A DNA stretch of 64,000 bases from Mycoplasma phocoeninasale (GCF_012934885.1 NZ_CP051480.1:620001-684000), one strand, 5' to 3'; shown: positions 30,731-41,733, numbered from the stretch's first letter. Notes: generated by a model from the sequence alone, not told the origin. Translations and numbers: made by a program.

Positions 30731-31675
30731 ATGGAATTTGATTTAGAAAAAATTAACAGTATTGAAGATTTAAAAAATATCAAAAATCAGTTTAATAATT
30801 CAGAGGAGATTTTGGATCTTATGAAGCAGATAAAAACTGCTGAACCATCAAAAAAAGCTGAACTTGGTAAAACAATTCAAAAACTAAAAAAAGCAGCTGA
30901 TGATTTTTTTGAACAAGCTAAAGAAAAAATTAACAATCTAGAAATTCAAAAAAATTTGGAAAAAGAATTTGAGGATTTTTCTAGTCCCGTCACTTTTGAC
31001 GGAGCTATTCATCCAATCAATATTATTAGTCAACGTTTTCGAAATTGACTTGTTGCTAATGGATATTTTGAATCCCAAGGAAGTGAAATTGAAGATGAGG
31101 AGTATAATTTTGAGCGTTTAAATATTCCACAATCACATCCCGCAAGAGACATGCAAGATTCTCTTTATCTAAATGAAAATATTTTGCTTAGAACTCATAA
31201 CACTGGCATTAGCGCAAGAATGCTTGAAGAACATGCTAATAAAGAATTCTCACAATTCGCAATTGGTAAAGTCTACCGCAATGACGAAGAAGATCATAGC
31301 CATACTCACCAATTTACACAACTTGACTTTGTTAGTGTTGGTCATCATTCATTTGGAACTTTGATTTATACTTTGAAGTCTTTACTGTCATATGTTTTAG
31401 AACAAGATAATTTAGAAATTCGTCTTCGTCCTTCGTATTTCCCTTTCACTGAACCTAGTGTTGAAGTTGATATCTTTTTCAACAATCGTTGGATTGAGGT
31501 TTTGGGTGCAGGAATCGTTCATGAAAATGTTTTAAAAATGGCAGGATATTCAAATGATATGACTGCTATTGCCGCAGGAATTGGCATTGAAAGAATTGCA
31601 ATGATTAAATATGGAATTGATGACATTCGTGAATTTTATGTTAATGATAAAAGATTTTTGAAGCAATTTAAATAG
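30731..31675 (+). CDS. pheS: Phenylalanyl-tRNA synthetase alpha subunit
   Basis: A 314-aa class II catalytic subunit. The N-terminal ~80 residues are a charged coiled-coil helix for tRNA contact, somewhat shortened. The catalytic core has the HPARDMQD motif, motif 2 VYRNDEEDHSHTHQFTQLD, the FTEPSVEVDIFF stretch and motif 3 GIGIERIAMIKYGIDDIREFY. It forms the alpha2beta2 enzyme with the product of pheT, 17 bases downstream. The ribosome site GAGGAG lies in the end of rarA. Confidence 0.95.
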
Positions 31676-31692
31676 AAAAGGAGAGATATAAA

Positions 31693-33864
31693 ATGTTATT
31701 TTCATATAAAACGCTGTGCCGTTTAGCAAATTTGGAAAATGTGTCTGTTGAAAAAATGGTTTCAGCAATTAATTCAATTGGTTTTGAAGTTGAAGAATAT
31801 CATAAATTTGCCGATGTTGAAGGAATAAAACTCTGTCACGTTATTAAATCGTATAAAAATCCAAATGCTGATCGTTTAACTGTTTGTGAAATTGAATTTG
31901 CTGATGGCAGTCATTCAATAATTCAAACGACAGCAACAAACATGAAAGATGATGACTATGTTATGGCGTTTGTGCCAGGTTCACGTTCAAAAGGACAAAC
32001 CTTTTCAGCGAGAACTATGCAAGGCATTGTTTCAGAAGGAATGTTTGTTGGTCTATTAGAGCTTGGTTTTAATGAGGAATCTCTTCCGGATGATCAAAAA
32101 GAAGGCATTTTTCAAGTTGGAAAAATTGATTTAAATATTGACCCCATTCAATATTTTGATCTAGATGATTATTTAATTGATGTATCAATTCTTTCAAATC
32201 GCTATGATGCTGCTTGCTATTTAATTTTCGCAAAAGAACTATCAGCTTATTTTAATAGCAAAGTACTAGAAATTCCCAAACCACATCCAACGCTATCATC
32301 TTCATTAAAAATCGCCGAGCTTAAAAAAACTAATTCATTTACTTTAGTTGAGGCAAATGCTAAAAATTTCACACTAAATATTGCCGAGAAAATGCTACTA
32401 TGAAAGCATAAAATTAAAACTTTTGACAATGCTGTTGATTTGAGCAATTTGGTTTTATTATATACTGGTGTTCCTTGTCATGTTTATGATAAAACTAAAC
32501 TAAAAAGTTCAACTTTTTCAACTGCTCTATCTTCAGAAGATATTTCGATTTTAGGTAATCAACATGTTAAATTAGCAAATAATTTAGTTGTTAAAAATGG
32601 TGATGATACTGTTGCAGTTGCGGCAACAATCGGAATTCATGAATTTGGCTATGACAAGGATTCTTCACAAGCCATTTTTGAGCTAGCTTCATTTGATTTG
32701 AAAGAGGTTAGAAAGAGTTCTAAACAGCTTAAATTAGAAACAAATTCATCAAATCGAGCAAGTCGAGAAATTGCTAATGGGTCCCTAATTATGGCCTATG
32801 ATTTTCTATGTCAATATTTAGATGAATATTCCTCACAAATTAATGCGCCAAAAATTCATAAAAAAACAATTTTATTAGATAAAAGCTATATTAATAAATT
32901 AGCTGGATTTAATATTAGTAAAACTAAAAGATATGAGCAAGTACTACTAAAACTAAAATCATTAGATTTTAAATTTAGATCAGATAATCTTTCACTTACT
33001 TTCCCATCTTATCGTTATGATCTTAATACAATGCAGGACTTTGTTGAAGAACTATTTCGTTTCTATGGCTATGAAAACTTTACAAGCAAAATACCAAAGA
33101 TTACAAGTAGCTACGTTAGCCATAGTCTTGAAAGCAAATTCAATTATTTATTGTCTTCAAAAGAATATTTGAATGTAAAAACATACACATTAATTAATCC
33201 TGAAGAAAATATTTTTAACCCTTTTAATTTTGGAAGCGCCTATAATGCTAATGATTCAAAAAATTACAACCATTCACAAATTCGTTTCTCATTGATTACC
33301 AGCCTGCTAAATTGTATAGTTCACAATCATAAACAAGGAATGATAAAAAATTCGTTTTTTGAAATTGCTATGATACACAATCAAATGAATGTTTTAGGAA
33401 TTGCATCTGATAGTAAATCATTTTCAGAAATTAAAAAAGATGTAATCTCATTAACTAACTGTCAACTAACCTTCAAAAATAGTACTAATTCAATTTTTAA
33501 TCCCTATGTTTCAACTGAAATTTATCATGGCAGCGAAATGGTTGGATATATTGCTAAATTACATCCAAGATTTGGTCATCCTAATGTAATTTTTTCCGAA
33601 ATTCTACTAGAAAAAATTACTAATTCAGATGTTAAATATAAAAACTACAACCACAATCCTTTAAAATCACGGGATCTGACAGTTACTGTTAATCCAAAAG
33701 AAAGTCTAGAAAATATTATCAATAAGATCAATACATTAAAAGGTGTTCATTTAGTTGAGATTAAAGATACATATTTAAAAGATGATGGTACAAAAAATAT
33801 TACCATATCAGTTATTTTAGAAGAATGAGCAACAAAGAAATTTGACGCCGACTTTAATAAATAA
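31693..33864 (+). CDS. pheT: Phenylalanyl-tRNA synthetase beta subunit
   Basis: A 723-aa subunit, shorter than the ~795 aa of E. coli. An N-terminal tRNA-binding EMAP/OB domain (VEGIKLCHVIKSYKNPNADRL) is recognisable, but the usual VCGAxN element reads IIQTTATN. The B3/B4 editing region follows (~230-400), then B5 (LPSYR-like FPSYRYDLNTMQDFVEELFRFYGYE), the catalytic-like domain, and the C-terminal anticodon-binding FDX-ACB domain (KSRDLTVTVNPKESLENII). Mycoplasma PheRS enzymes often have weakened editing; I did not resolve the editing residues here. Stop and ribosome site spacing to pheS indicate one operon. Confidence 0.95.
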
Positions 33865-33971
33865 TTTCTTAGTTTATTTCTAGTTATTTTCCATTAAATT
33901 AGTTTTCGCAAATTTTTCTTAAATTTAATTTTCTCTATGAATTTGTTACTAAACTAATAACTAGGAGAGAT

Positions 33972-34979
33972 ATGAGTAAAAATAAAAATTTAGATTTAAC
34001 TGAAGAAAAAAAGATTCTAGAAGAGACGCTAAAGGCGATTGAAAAAAAATTCGGTCATGAAGCTATTATGATTTTAGGAGATAAGTCAAATATTGCCCCG
34101 GATACTTTTAGCAGTGGCTCGTTAGCAATTGACAATGCACTTGGCATTGGCGGATGACCGAAAGGGAGAATTATCGAAATATTTGGACCTGAAAGTAGTG
34201 GTAAGACAACAATCGCCTTACATGCAATTGCAGAAATACAAAAACAAGGGGGAATTGCGGCTTTTATTGATGCCGAGCATTCAATTGACCCAATTTATGC
34301 CCGTAATTTAGGTGTTAATATTAATAATTTAATTCTTTCTCAACCAGATTCTGGTGAGCAAGCTTTAGAAATTGTTGATAGTTTGACCAAGTCAGGCATT
34401 ATTGATTTAATTATTGTTGATTCAGTGGCGGCATTAGTTCCAGAAGTTGAATTAAATGGCGAAATGCGTGATCAAACAATTGGTGCCCAGGCTCGCCTAA
34501 TGTCCAAAGCATTAAGAAAAATAACTGGTTCACTTTCAAAGAATAAAACAACGATTATTTTCATAAACCAAATTCGAGAAAAGATTGGGGTAATTTTTGG
34601 AAATCCCGAAACAACATCTGGTGGAAAAGCTTTAAAATTTTATTCATCAATACGCTTAGAGGCAAGAAAAGTTCAAAACGTAACTAATAACGGTAATATT
34701 TATGGCAACCAAGTCAAATGTAAGGTTGTAAAAAATAAACTTTCAGCTCCTTATAAAATTGCGCAAATTGAAATTGTTTTTTCAAAAGGAATTTCACGTA
34801 TTAATGAAGTAATAAACTTTGCAGAAGAATTTGAAATAATTACTAAAAAAGGCTCTTGATATAGCTATGAAGGCGAAAATATTGCTCAAGGACTTAACAA
34901 TTTAGAAATTTTCTTAGAAAACAATAAAGAAGTATATGAGAAAATTTATAACCAAATACTAGAAAAAATTAGAGCGTAA
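33972..34979 (+). CDS. recA: Recombinase RecA
   Basis: A 335-aa protein that forms filaments on single-stranded DNA for strand exchange. Visible elements are Walker [10 protein letters not shown] near residue 72, DAEHSIDP, Walker [13 protein letters not shown], the loop 1 region [22 protein letters not shown], and loop 2 [27 protein letters not shown]. The C-terminal domain is shorter than in E. coli and lacks a strongly acidic tail. An AGGAGAG ribosome site precedes the ATG. The 107-base gap upstream separates it from pheT. Confidence 0.97.
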
Positions 34980-35010
34980 TTTTTTACATTCTTTAATTTT
35001 TTTATTATCG

Positions 35011-35016
35011 TATAAT
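35011..35016 (+). promoter_or_regulatory. Putative -10 box giving a leaderless ymdB mRNA
   Basis: TATAAT ends seven bases before the ATG at 35024; no ribosome site is present between them. Confidence 0.6.
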
Positions 35017-35023
35017 TTAACAT

Positions 35024-35830
35024 ATGGAAAAAGACTATCTAAATATATTATTTTTAGGCGATATTTTTGGCTTACCAGGAATTAGATTTGTGGAAGCGGA
35101 ATTAAAAAAAATAATAAAAAAATATGATGTTGATTTTGTCATAGCTCAGGCCGAAAATGTTTCTGGAAGAAAGGGATTTGTCCCAAAAGATTATCGAAGA
35201 CTTAAAAGAGCAGGTATCAGCGCCTTTACTTTAGGAAATCATGTCTGAGCAAAAGAGCAAATAAATGAGATCATAAACAAAAATGAATTAATTAGACCAA
35301 TTAATGTCGATGATGGGTATCCAGGAAGTGGCATAAGATTTTTTGAAGTAAAGGGCAAAAAAATTGCCATAATGTCATTTATGGGGATTTCATTCAATCC
35401 TTTGCTAGAACCATGAAAACAGCAATCAGCAAATAACTTTTTTGATAAATTTGATGAAGTTTATGAAAAAGCTAAAGCAGATTACTTTATTATTGATTTT
35501 CATGCCGAAACAACATCAGAAAAATCGGTTTTTTCATTATATGTTGATGGAAAAGTTGATGCCATTTTTGGGACACATACTCATGTGCAAACTAATGATG
35601 CGAGAATGTTGCCCAACGGGACATATTTTGTAACTGATGTTGGTATGTGTGGCCCTCGCGATTCCGCTATCGGATCTAATTATCAAGAAATTTATGAAAA
35701 AATGCGCTTTAATGCTTTTTCTTCATTTAAAGTATCAAAAAACAAATCACAAATTAATGGTGTATTCTTTACATTAACTAAAGATAACGAAAAGAAACAC
35801 ATCGAACTAATAAATATTCAGGAGCCATAA
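35024..35830 (+). CDS. ymdB: YmdB-family metallophosphodiesterase
   Basis: A 268-aa calcineurin-like phosphoesterase. The metal-binding motifs are LFLGDIFG near the start, AQAENVSGRKG, TLGNHVW, DFHAETTSEK and GTHTHVQTNDARMLPNGT. The last is a signature of the YmdB family, which hydrolyses cyclic nucleotides (including 2',3'-cyclic forms) and affects RNA turnover in Bacillus. Its TAA shares one base with the ATG of nusB. It is the first gene of a long housekeeping run down to nadD. Confidence 0.93.
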
Positions 35831-36270
35831 TGCAATACGAAGATAATAAAGAAAAAAAAGTTGCTTATAGAAAAAGCAACTTTCTAATTCAAAACTACAA
35901 AAAAAGAGTAAAAATTATTACTTATATTTACCAATTTGAATTATTTGACAGAAAAGTTTCCTGTGAGGAAATTTTTAAAAATAATGATTTAGATAAGTGG
36001 GATATTGCCGCTCTTGAATTAATTGAACAGAAATATGATACTTTTGTCAAAATCGCTTCTAAATTTACTGATGAAGATTGAGAATGAAAGCGAATACTAC
36101 CATTAACTAGAGCAATTATTATTTTTGGTGAATATGAACTTCTATCAAAAGATGCTAAAATCGTCATCAATGAAATGGTGAATATTGCTAAAATTTTTAT
36201 TCCAAATGATGATTACAAATTTGTGAACAAAATTTTGGATCTAATTTCAAAACGAGTTTTCAATAAATAA
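35830..36270 (+). CDS. nusB: Transcription antitermination factor NusB
   Basis: A 146-aa protein. The N-terminal ~20 residues are a basic extension. The helical NusB fold follows, recognisable from RVKIITYIYQFELF, the ILPLTRAIIIFGEYELL stretch and the C-terminal INEMVNIAKIFIPNDDYKFVNKILDLI. It binds boxA RNA with S10 for rRNA antitermination. The ATG overlaps the ymdB stop by one base. Confidence 0.85.
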
Positions 36271-36272
36271 TT

Positions 36273-37004
36273 ATGAAGAGAACAATTTTAGAAATTATAG
36301 CGTCAAAAAATCGACTTACAGCTAAAGAATCAGAAGCACTAATAAGAGAGGGTAAGGTTATTGTTAATGGTGAAAGGATCTTGCTTCCCTCACTAAAATT
36401 TAATGAAGATGACATTGAAGTTATTATCAAAAACCCTAAAAAAGAGTATGTTTCAAGGGGTGCTTATAAACTTTTGGGAGCGATTGAACAGTTCTCTTTA
36501 GATATCACCAATAAAGTATGTATTGATATAGGCTCATCGACCGGAGGTTTTGTTGAAGTACTTTTAAAAAATGAGGCTAAAAAGGTGTATGCAATTGATT
36601 CAGGAACTAATCAACTAGATTATTCGCTAAGAATCAATCCGAAAGTTTCCGTGCATGAAAAAACTAATTTAAAAAATCTTAAAAAATCTATGTTCTCCGA
36701 TACCATAGATTTTGTTACGTGTGATGTTTCTTTTATTAGTTTGAAGCATGTTTTTTTAGTATGCAAAGACATTTTAGAAAAGGATCGATGCATCATGGCA
36801 TTAATTAAGCCTCAATTCGAAGCTAGTAGTAAATACGTTGAGTCTGGTGGTTTAGTTAAAGAAGAGCATCATCAATATATCATTGACAAAGTTACCAAAT
36901 TTGCCGCCGAAAATAATTTTCAGTTAGAAAAAATTGCTAGAAGTCCAATTTTAGGAGAAAAATCCAAAAATATTGAATATATAAGTTTGTTTAGGAAGGT
37001 ATAA
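36273..37004 (+). CDS. tlyA: TlyA-family rRNA 2'-O-methyltransferase
   Basis: A 243-aa protein with an N-terminal S4 RNA-binding domain (residues 1-55; ESEALIREGKVIVNG) and an FtsJ-like methyltransferase domain. The SAM-binding motif IDIGSSTGGFVEVLL is at ~85, and VTCDVSFISL and LIKPQFE are catalytic-face motifs. TlyA methylates ribosomal RNA cytidines; the hemolysin name is historical. There is no clear ribosome site; translation is probably coupled to nusB, whose stop is two bases upstream. Confidence 0.92.
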   Translation: MKRTILEIIASKNRLTAKESEALIREGKVIVNGERILLPSLKFNEDDIEVIIKNPKKEYVSRGAYKLLGAIEQFSLDITNKVCIDIGSSTGGFVEVLLKNEAKKVYAIDSGTNQLDYSLRINPKVSVHEKTNLKNLKKSMFSDTIDFVTCDVSFISLKHVFLVCKDILEKDRCIMALIKPQFEASSKYVESGGLVKEEHHQYIIDKVTKFAAENNFQLEKIARSPILGEKSKNIEYISLFRKV

Positions 37005-37006
37005 AG

Positions 37007-38176
37007 ATGATTAATTATAAAAAGTTATTTCCGATGTTTAAAAATAACCCTCAAATGGTGTATTTTGATAATTCTGCCTTGACCTTTAAGCCTAAAGCAG
37101 TAATAAAAGCCGGCACTGATTTTTATGAAAAATTCTCAGTTTCAACACGGACTGCAGATTCAAATTTGGGAATAAAAATGTCAAAAGAAATATTTGAATG
37201 TCGTAGATTAGTTGCTAACTTCGTTGATGCCTTACCAAATGAAGTCATTTTTAGTTCTGGTACAACCGAAAGTCTTAATTTAGCAGCAGCAATGATTGCT
37301 GATATTGTTGACGATGGTGAAATTATCTTATCATATTATAATCACAGTTCGAACATTGTTCCCTTTCTTGAAAACTTTAAAAACAAAAACATTACTATTA
37401 AATACTGCGAAACATCAGAAGAGATTTTAAATGCAATTAACAAGAAAACTAAAATTGTCGCACTATCACAATCAAATAATACCTTCAATGTTGGCTATAA
37501 TCTAAAGGAAATTTATCAAGCATGTCAAAAAAATAATGCGATTTTGGTTAATGACGCGGCTCAGGCAATTGCCCACGAAAAGGTTTCATTAAAGTATTCA
37601 GATGTTATTGCTTTTTCTGCTAATAAACTATTCGGTCCGACCGGAATGGGTGCTTTAGTCATTAAAAGAGATTTACTTGAAAGACTAAGACCTAAAAAAT
37701 GGGGCGGTGGCCAAGTTCAAGATATTAATGACGATTTTATATGAACCTCAAAAACTGACATTTCAAAATTTGAACCAGGAACAGCAAATTTTGCCGGAAT
37801 TTTTCAATTTAAGGAAGCAATTGAATTCATGAACAAATTGACATATCCTAAAATCAATCAAATTGAAAGTAATTTGGCTAATTACTTGTACGATCAACTG
37901 CTAAAAGTTAATAATATTAAAATTGCTTCAAATCGGGGTGATAAAATTATTTTATTTAATATTATCAATATCCCTTCTCAAGATGTTGCATCTTATTTGG
38001 GACACCAAGACATCTATGTTCGTTCAGGAGTTTTTTGTGCTCATCGCTTTAAAGTCCTGGCGCATCATGATCCTTCTTATATAAGAATCTCGATTTCAAT
38101 ATATAACAGTACTGAAGATGTTGATAAATTAATTTTAGCTTTAAATAAGGTAGGTGACCATCTTGAGTTTTTATAG
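37007..38176 (+). CDS. sufS: SufS-type cysteine desulfurase
   Basis: A 389-aa PLP enzyme that moves sulfur from Cys to a scaffold. It begins with a YFDNSALTFKP motif like SufS. The PLP-binding Lys is in AFSANKLFGPTGMGALVI and the catalytic Cys in RSGVFCAHRF. Other family motifs are VFSSGTTESLNLAA-like, YNHSSNIVPF (His that stacks on PLP) and NDAAQAIAHEKV. The residue before the PLP Lys is Asn, where SufS and IscS usually have His. It overlaps sufU, so the pair forms a minimal Fe-S or tRNA-thiolation sulfur supply, with mnmA as a likely consumer. Confidence 0.93.
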
Positions 38177-38591
38177 TAATGTAGAAAAACAAAAAATTGT
38201 TTTTGATGCTTATTTAAATCCCAAACATAAAAAAGAAACAATTAAAATTAGCGATAAGACTATTATTGAAAATTCAAATATTTGTGTTGATAATCTAAAA
38301 ATTAATTTATCTTTTAAAAATGACATTTTAATTAGCGCTGAATATGAAGCAATAGGATGTTCAATTTTTCTGGCAAGTATTGAATTAATGATTGACCAGT
38401 TAATTAATAAGCATAAAGATGAAATTAGTGATATTGTTAATGTTTATTTTGATATGATAAATAACTCTAATTTAGATGAGGTTAAAGCTGCGAAACTTGA
38501 TAAGTTAGCGGTTTTAGAAAATGTTAAGAAGCATCTTAATCGCTTGGAGTGTGCTTCAATTATTTATCGAGCAGTGAAGAGGTCCTTGTAA
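38163..38591 (+). CDS. sufU: SufU/IscU-like iron-sulfur scaffold or sulfur relay
   Basis: A 142-aa protein starting at TTG (38163), eight bases after a GGTGA site; this gives the usual N-terminus, and a GTG at 38154 is less well placed. The three conserved Cys are present in NICVDN, AIGCSIFLASIELM and LECASIIYR, along with the Asp two residues after the first Cys. The usual Gly of CGD is Val. It overlaps sufS by 14 bases and is followed by dinB with a one-base overlap. Confidence 0.85.
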   Translation: MSFYSNVEKQKIVFDAYLNPKHKKETIKISDKTIIENSNICVDNLKINLSFKNDILISAEYEAIGCSIFLASIELMIDQLINKHKDEISDIVNVYFDMINNSNLDEVKAAKLDKLAVLENVKKHLNRLECASIIYRAVKRSL

Positions 38592-39853
38592 TGTCAAGGA
38601 TTATTTTTCATATTGACATGGATACATTTTTTGTTAGTTGTGAAAGAGCAATACAACCAAATTTAAATGACAGACCAGTTGTTATTGCTGATAGTCATAA
38701 AAGATCAATTATTAGTGCCATGTCAAATGAAGTAAAAAAACTTGGTTTTAAAGTCGGTGACCCCTTTTATTTAGTTAAATCTAAAATTGATAATGTTACC
38801 GTATTAAAGCCTAATTATCAGCTTTATTCGTTGACATCCAAACGCATTTTTGAATACATTGCTAAAAACTTTACTAATAAAATTGAAATTTACTCAATTG
38901 ATGAATGTTATATCGACTGTACTGAACTACTAGCGAATCAAAATCTCACACCACTTGAGTTGGCCTCTAAAATTCAAAGAAGACTTTTAGCTGATTTGAA
39001 AATCCCATGCTCGATTGGCATTTCTTACACAAAATTTCTTGCTAAAATGTCAACTAATAAAGCTAAGCCTTTTGGCATTTTAGAAACGAAATATGAAAAT
39101 ATCCCTGAATATTTCTATCCTCTTAGCATTGAAAAGATATTTGGAATTGGAAAAAAAATTTCAAAAACTTTGCGAACTATGAATATTAACACATATGAAG
39201 AACTTATTAACTTTCAAAACGATTTGGCATTGAAAAAAGTCTTTGGAAAAAACTACTATTTATTCATTAAAACTCTAAAGGGTGAAAATGAAGGCTATGA
39301 CCATGTCTTATCTGAAAAAATTAAAGGCATTAGTAACTCACTTACATTTATGGAAGTCGATTCAAATGATCAGGACTTTTTAAAAGGGGAACTTTTTAAA
39401 TTAAGTTACAATATTGCTAGGCGGGCTCAAGACAAAAACGTTGAAGGTAACGTTATATCACTAAGTATTAGAGATACAAAAAAAGTATGAAAAATAAAAC
39501 AACATAAGATCGCATTTTATAGCAATGATTTCGATGTTATATACAAAATAAGTTGCAAGTTATTTGATGAATTTTGAGATGAAAATTGAGTTAGAGGACT
39601 TGGTATAAGAATAAGCAACCTTCGTTCAATTTTTAGTGCTGGTGATATTGATTTATTTTCTAGCAATAACAATAGTAAAATTGATAATTTAATTGATTAT
39701 GTAAACTCATCACTTGGCACTAAAAAGTTAAAAACTGCTAATCAATTACTAAAAGAGAATAAAATTGATATTAATAATATTAGATTTTTAAGAAAAAATG
39801 TTTTCAGCAAAAATGATAAGATTAATTTAGAGGAGAAAAAGACATGAAAATAG
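38591..39853 (+). CDS. dinB: DNA polymerase IV (Y-family)
   Basis: A 420-aa translesion polymerase. The catalytic carboxylates are in HIDMDTFFVSCE and YSIDECYID, and the palm continues with IPCSIGISYTKFLAKMSTNKAKPFGI. The helix-hairpin-helix thumb (FGIGKKISKTL) and little finger follow. The ATG at 38591 shares a base with the sufU stop; an upstream in-frame ATG at 38549 would only add residues not found in the family. With TGA read as Trp, the frame runs ten bases into nadD. Confidence 0.93.
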
Positions 39854-40917
39854 CAATATTTGGTGGAAGTTTTAATCCCATTCATAAAGGTCACATTCTA
39901 GTAGCGGAGGATGCTATTAGATTATTAAATTTGGATAAGCTTTATTTTGTTCCAAATAATAAAAATCCTTTTAAAAAGGCAAGATATTATGCTGATAATT
40001 ATCATCGCATTAATATGCTAAAAATGGTAATAAAAGATAAAATGGAAATATCCGAATTCGAAACTAACCGTGGTGGAAATTCATACACAATTGACACAGT
40101 TAAATATTTTGTTCAAAAATTTCCTAATGATGAAATATATTTACTAATTGGATCTGATAATGTAAATAAACTTAATAAATGGAAAGACATTGAAAAAATC
40201 TCTAAACTTGTGAAAATTTGCATCTTCAATCGCAACACAACATATTCAAAAATTAATATTAAGAAATTCAATTGTATGAAACTAAATAATGAATTTTATG
40301 ATTTTTCTTCAACAGCATACCGGAAGGGAAACCTTTGACAAGTCGAAGAAGTAGTACAAAAGTATATTGGCAAAAATTTTCTTTATTTTGATGAAATTGC
40401 TAAAAATAATTTATCAATTGAAAGATATAAACACCTTAAGTTTACAGCTGAATTTGCCGCTGCGTTAGCTAAGGAAAATAATTATCCAATTCGACTAGCA
40501 TACCAGGCAGGATATATGCATGACATTACTAAAGAATGAGATGCTGAAGCTAGTTGAAGTTTTTTAGCAAAATATAATTTCAGCGAAGATAATTTACCGC
40601 ACTATAAAATTCATCAAACTACTGCATATTATTGACTAAGAGATTACTATAAATACACAAATGAAGAGGTATTAAATGCTATTAAAATTCATACTTCTTT
40701 AGCTACTGATCTTACATTACTGGATAAGATTTTATTTGTTGCTGATAAAATTTGTTTAGGAAGAAAGTGAGCCGGTGTTCAGAAGCTACGTAATCTAGCA
40801 TTCATTGATTTTAATGAAGGTTTTAAAGCAGTTGTGAAAGCTAATTATCAGTGAAACCAAGAAAAGAATGTTGAATTTAGTACTGAACAGCTAGCGATTA
40901 ACCGCAAGTGAAGCTAA
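39844..40917 (+). CDS. nadD: NadD-YqeK fusion: nicotinate-nucleotide adenylyltransferase with HD domain
   Basis: A 357-aa two-domain protein. Residues 1-185 are NadD: GGSFNPIHKGH at 7-17, VPNNKNPFK, NRGGNSYTIDT, LIGSDNVNKL and the terminal FSSTAYRKG. It makes NaAD in NAD synthesis. From ~200 an HD-superfamily hydrolase of the YqeK type follows (HLKFTAEFAAALA, GYMHDITKEW, KIHTS, LFVADKI); YqeK is an Ap4A hydrolase. In most Firmicutes these are adjacent genes; here they are one polypeptide, as in several mycoplasmas. The ATG overlaps dinB. Confidence 0.92.
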
Positions 40918-40966
40918 TTTTTTAAATATCTTATTAAATTTATGCATACATTGTTGATTTTTATAT

Positions 40967-40972
40967 TATAAT
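40967..40972 (+). promoter_or_regulatory. Putative -10 box of the infC operon
   Basis: TATAAT about 140 bases upstream of infC, giving a long untranslated leader. Confidence 0.55.
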
Positions 40973-40979
40973 TGTATTG

Positions 40980-41088
40980 CTTTTAATAGCACAAAGAAGA
41001 TTCATTTCTCACCTAAGTGATTTTTTGCTGGGTTGCTACAACGAAAAAGATATTTGTAGTTTTGGGGAAGTGGATATACCACTTTTTT
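40980..41088 (+). promoter_or_regulatory. infC leader with terminator-like hairpin (L20-type attenuator)
   Basis: The leader ends in AAGTGG-ATATA-CCACTT (41068-41084) followed by Ts, an intrinsic terminator only 25 bases before the start codon. Upstream, CTACAA (41036) and TTTGTAG (41054) can form a competing stem. In Bacillus the same operon is attenuated when L20 binds the leader. That mechanism is inferred here from position and structure. Confidence 0.6.
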
Positions 41089-41109
41089 ATTTATTTTAAG
41101 GAGGAAATT

Positions 41110-41730
41110 ATTACTAGCAATAACAATAGTAATGAGAAATTTGCAAACTCTCATACTCGTAGACCAAAATCAGAACACATTATTAACAACGCTATTCCAT
41201 ATGATAAAGTATTTTTATTAGGACCAGAAGGCGAAAAAATTGGAGTTCTGTCAAAAAAAGAAGCTTTAGCTAAGGCTGCTGAAAATAACATGGATTTGGT
41301 TTTGATTGACATCAAAAACAACAAACCTATTGCAAGAATCTTAGATTATGGAAAATTTAAATATGATAAGAAGAAAAAACAAAAAGCAGCCAAAGAAAAA
41401 CAAACGGTAATTATTAATCGAGAAATTCGTTTAACACCATTAATCGGAGATCATGATTTAGCAACGAAAGCTAAAAAAACTAGAGAGTTTATTCTAGATG
41501 GAAATCGAGTAAAAGTTTCAATTAAATTCCGTGGTCGTGAACGAGCGAGAATAGAATTAGGGGAAGAAATTTTAACCAAGTTTTATGCGATGCTTGAGGA
41601 TATTGCAAAAATTTCAAAAGAAGCAACGTTAGTAAATGAAAAATTTTTAGATATGTATCTTGAAAGAGATAAAAAGAAAGTCGAAGCTTTATCTAAAAAT
41701 GAACAACCTTCAAAAGAACAAGGAGAATAA
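41110..41730 (+). CDS. infC: Translation initiation factor IF-3, AUU start codon
   Basis: A 206-aa protein. A strong Shine-Dalgarno (AAGGAGG, 41098-41104) is followed by no ATG, GTG or TTG; the frame starts at ATT 41110 (ATT at 41107 is the other option). infC of many bacteria starts with AUU, AUC or AUA so that IF3 can repress its own translation. Domains are the N-domain (YDKVFLLGPEGEKIGVLSKKEAL, PIARILDYGKFKYD), a Lys-rich linker and the C-domain (RLTPLIGDHDLATKAKKTREFILDGNRVKVSIKFRGRERAR). The N-terminus has an Asn/Ser-rich extension. It heads infC-rpmI-rplT. Confidence 0.93.
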   Translation: MTSNNNSNEKFANSHTRRPKSEHIINNAIPYDKVFLLGPEGEKIGVLSKKEALAKAAENNMDLVLIDIKNNKPIARILDYGKFKYDKKKKQKAAKEKQTVIINREIRLTPLIGDHDLATKAKKTREFILDGNRVKVSIKFRGRERARIELGEEILTKFYAMLEDIAKISKEATLVNEKFLDMYLERDKKKVEALSKNEQPSKEQGE

Positions 41731-41733
41731 CAT

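Noticed and set aside
38549-38590. Earlier ATG for dinB
   Set aside because: It would overlap sufU by 40 bases and add residues before the conserved start MSRIIFHIDMD; the ATG at 38591 is better.
40980-41108. ATG at 41017 as the start of infC
   Set aside because: It lies inside the untranslated leader, upstream of the terminator-like hairpin and of the strong ribosome site at 41098; the added residues resemble no IF3.
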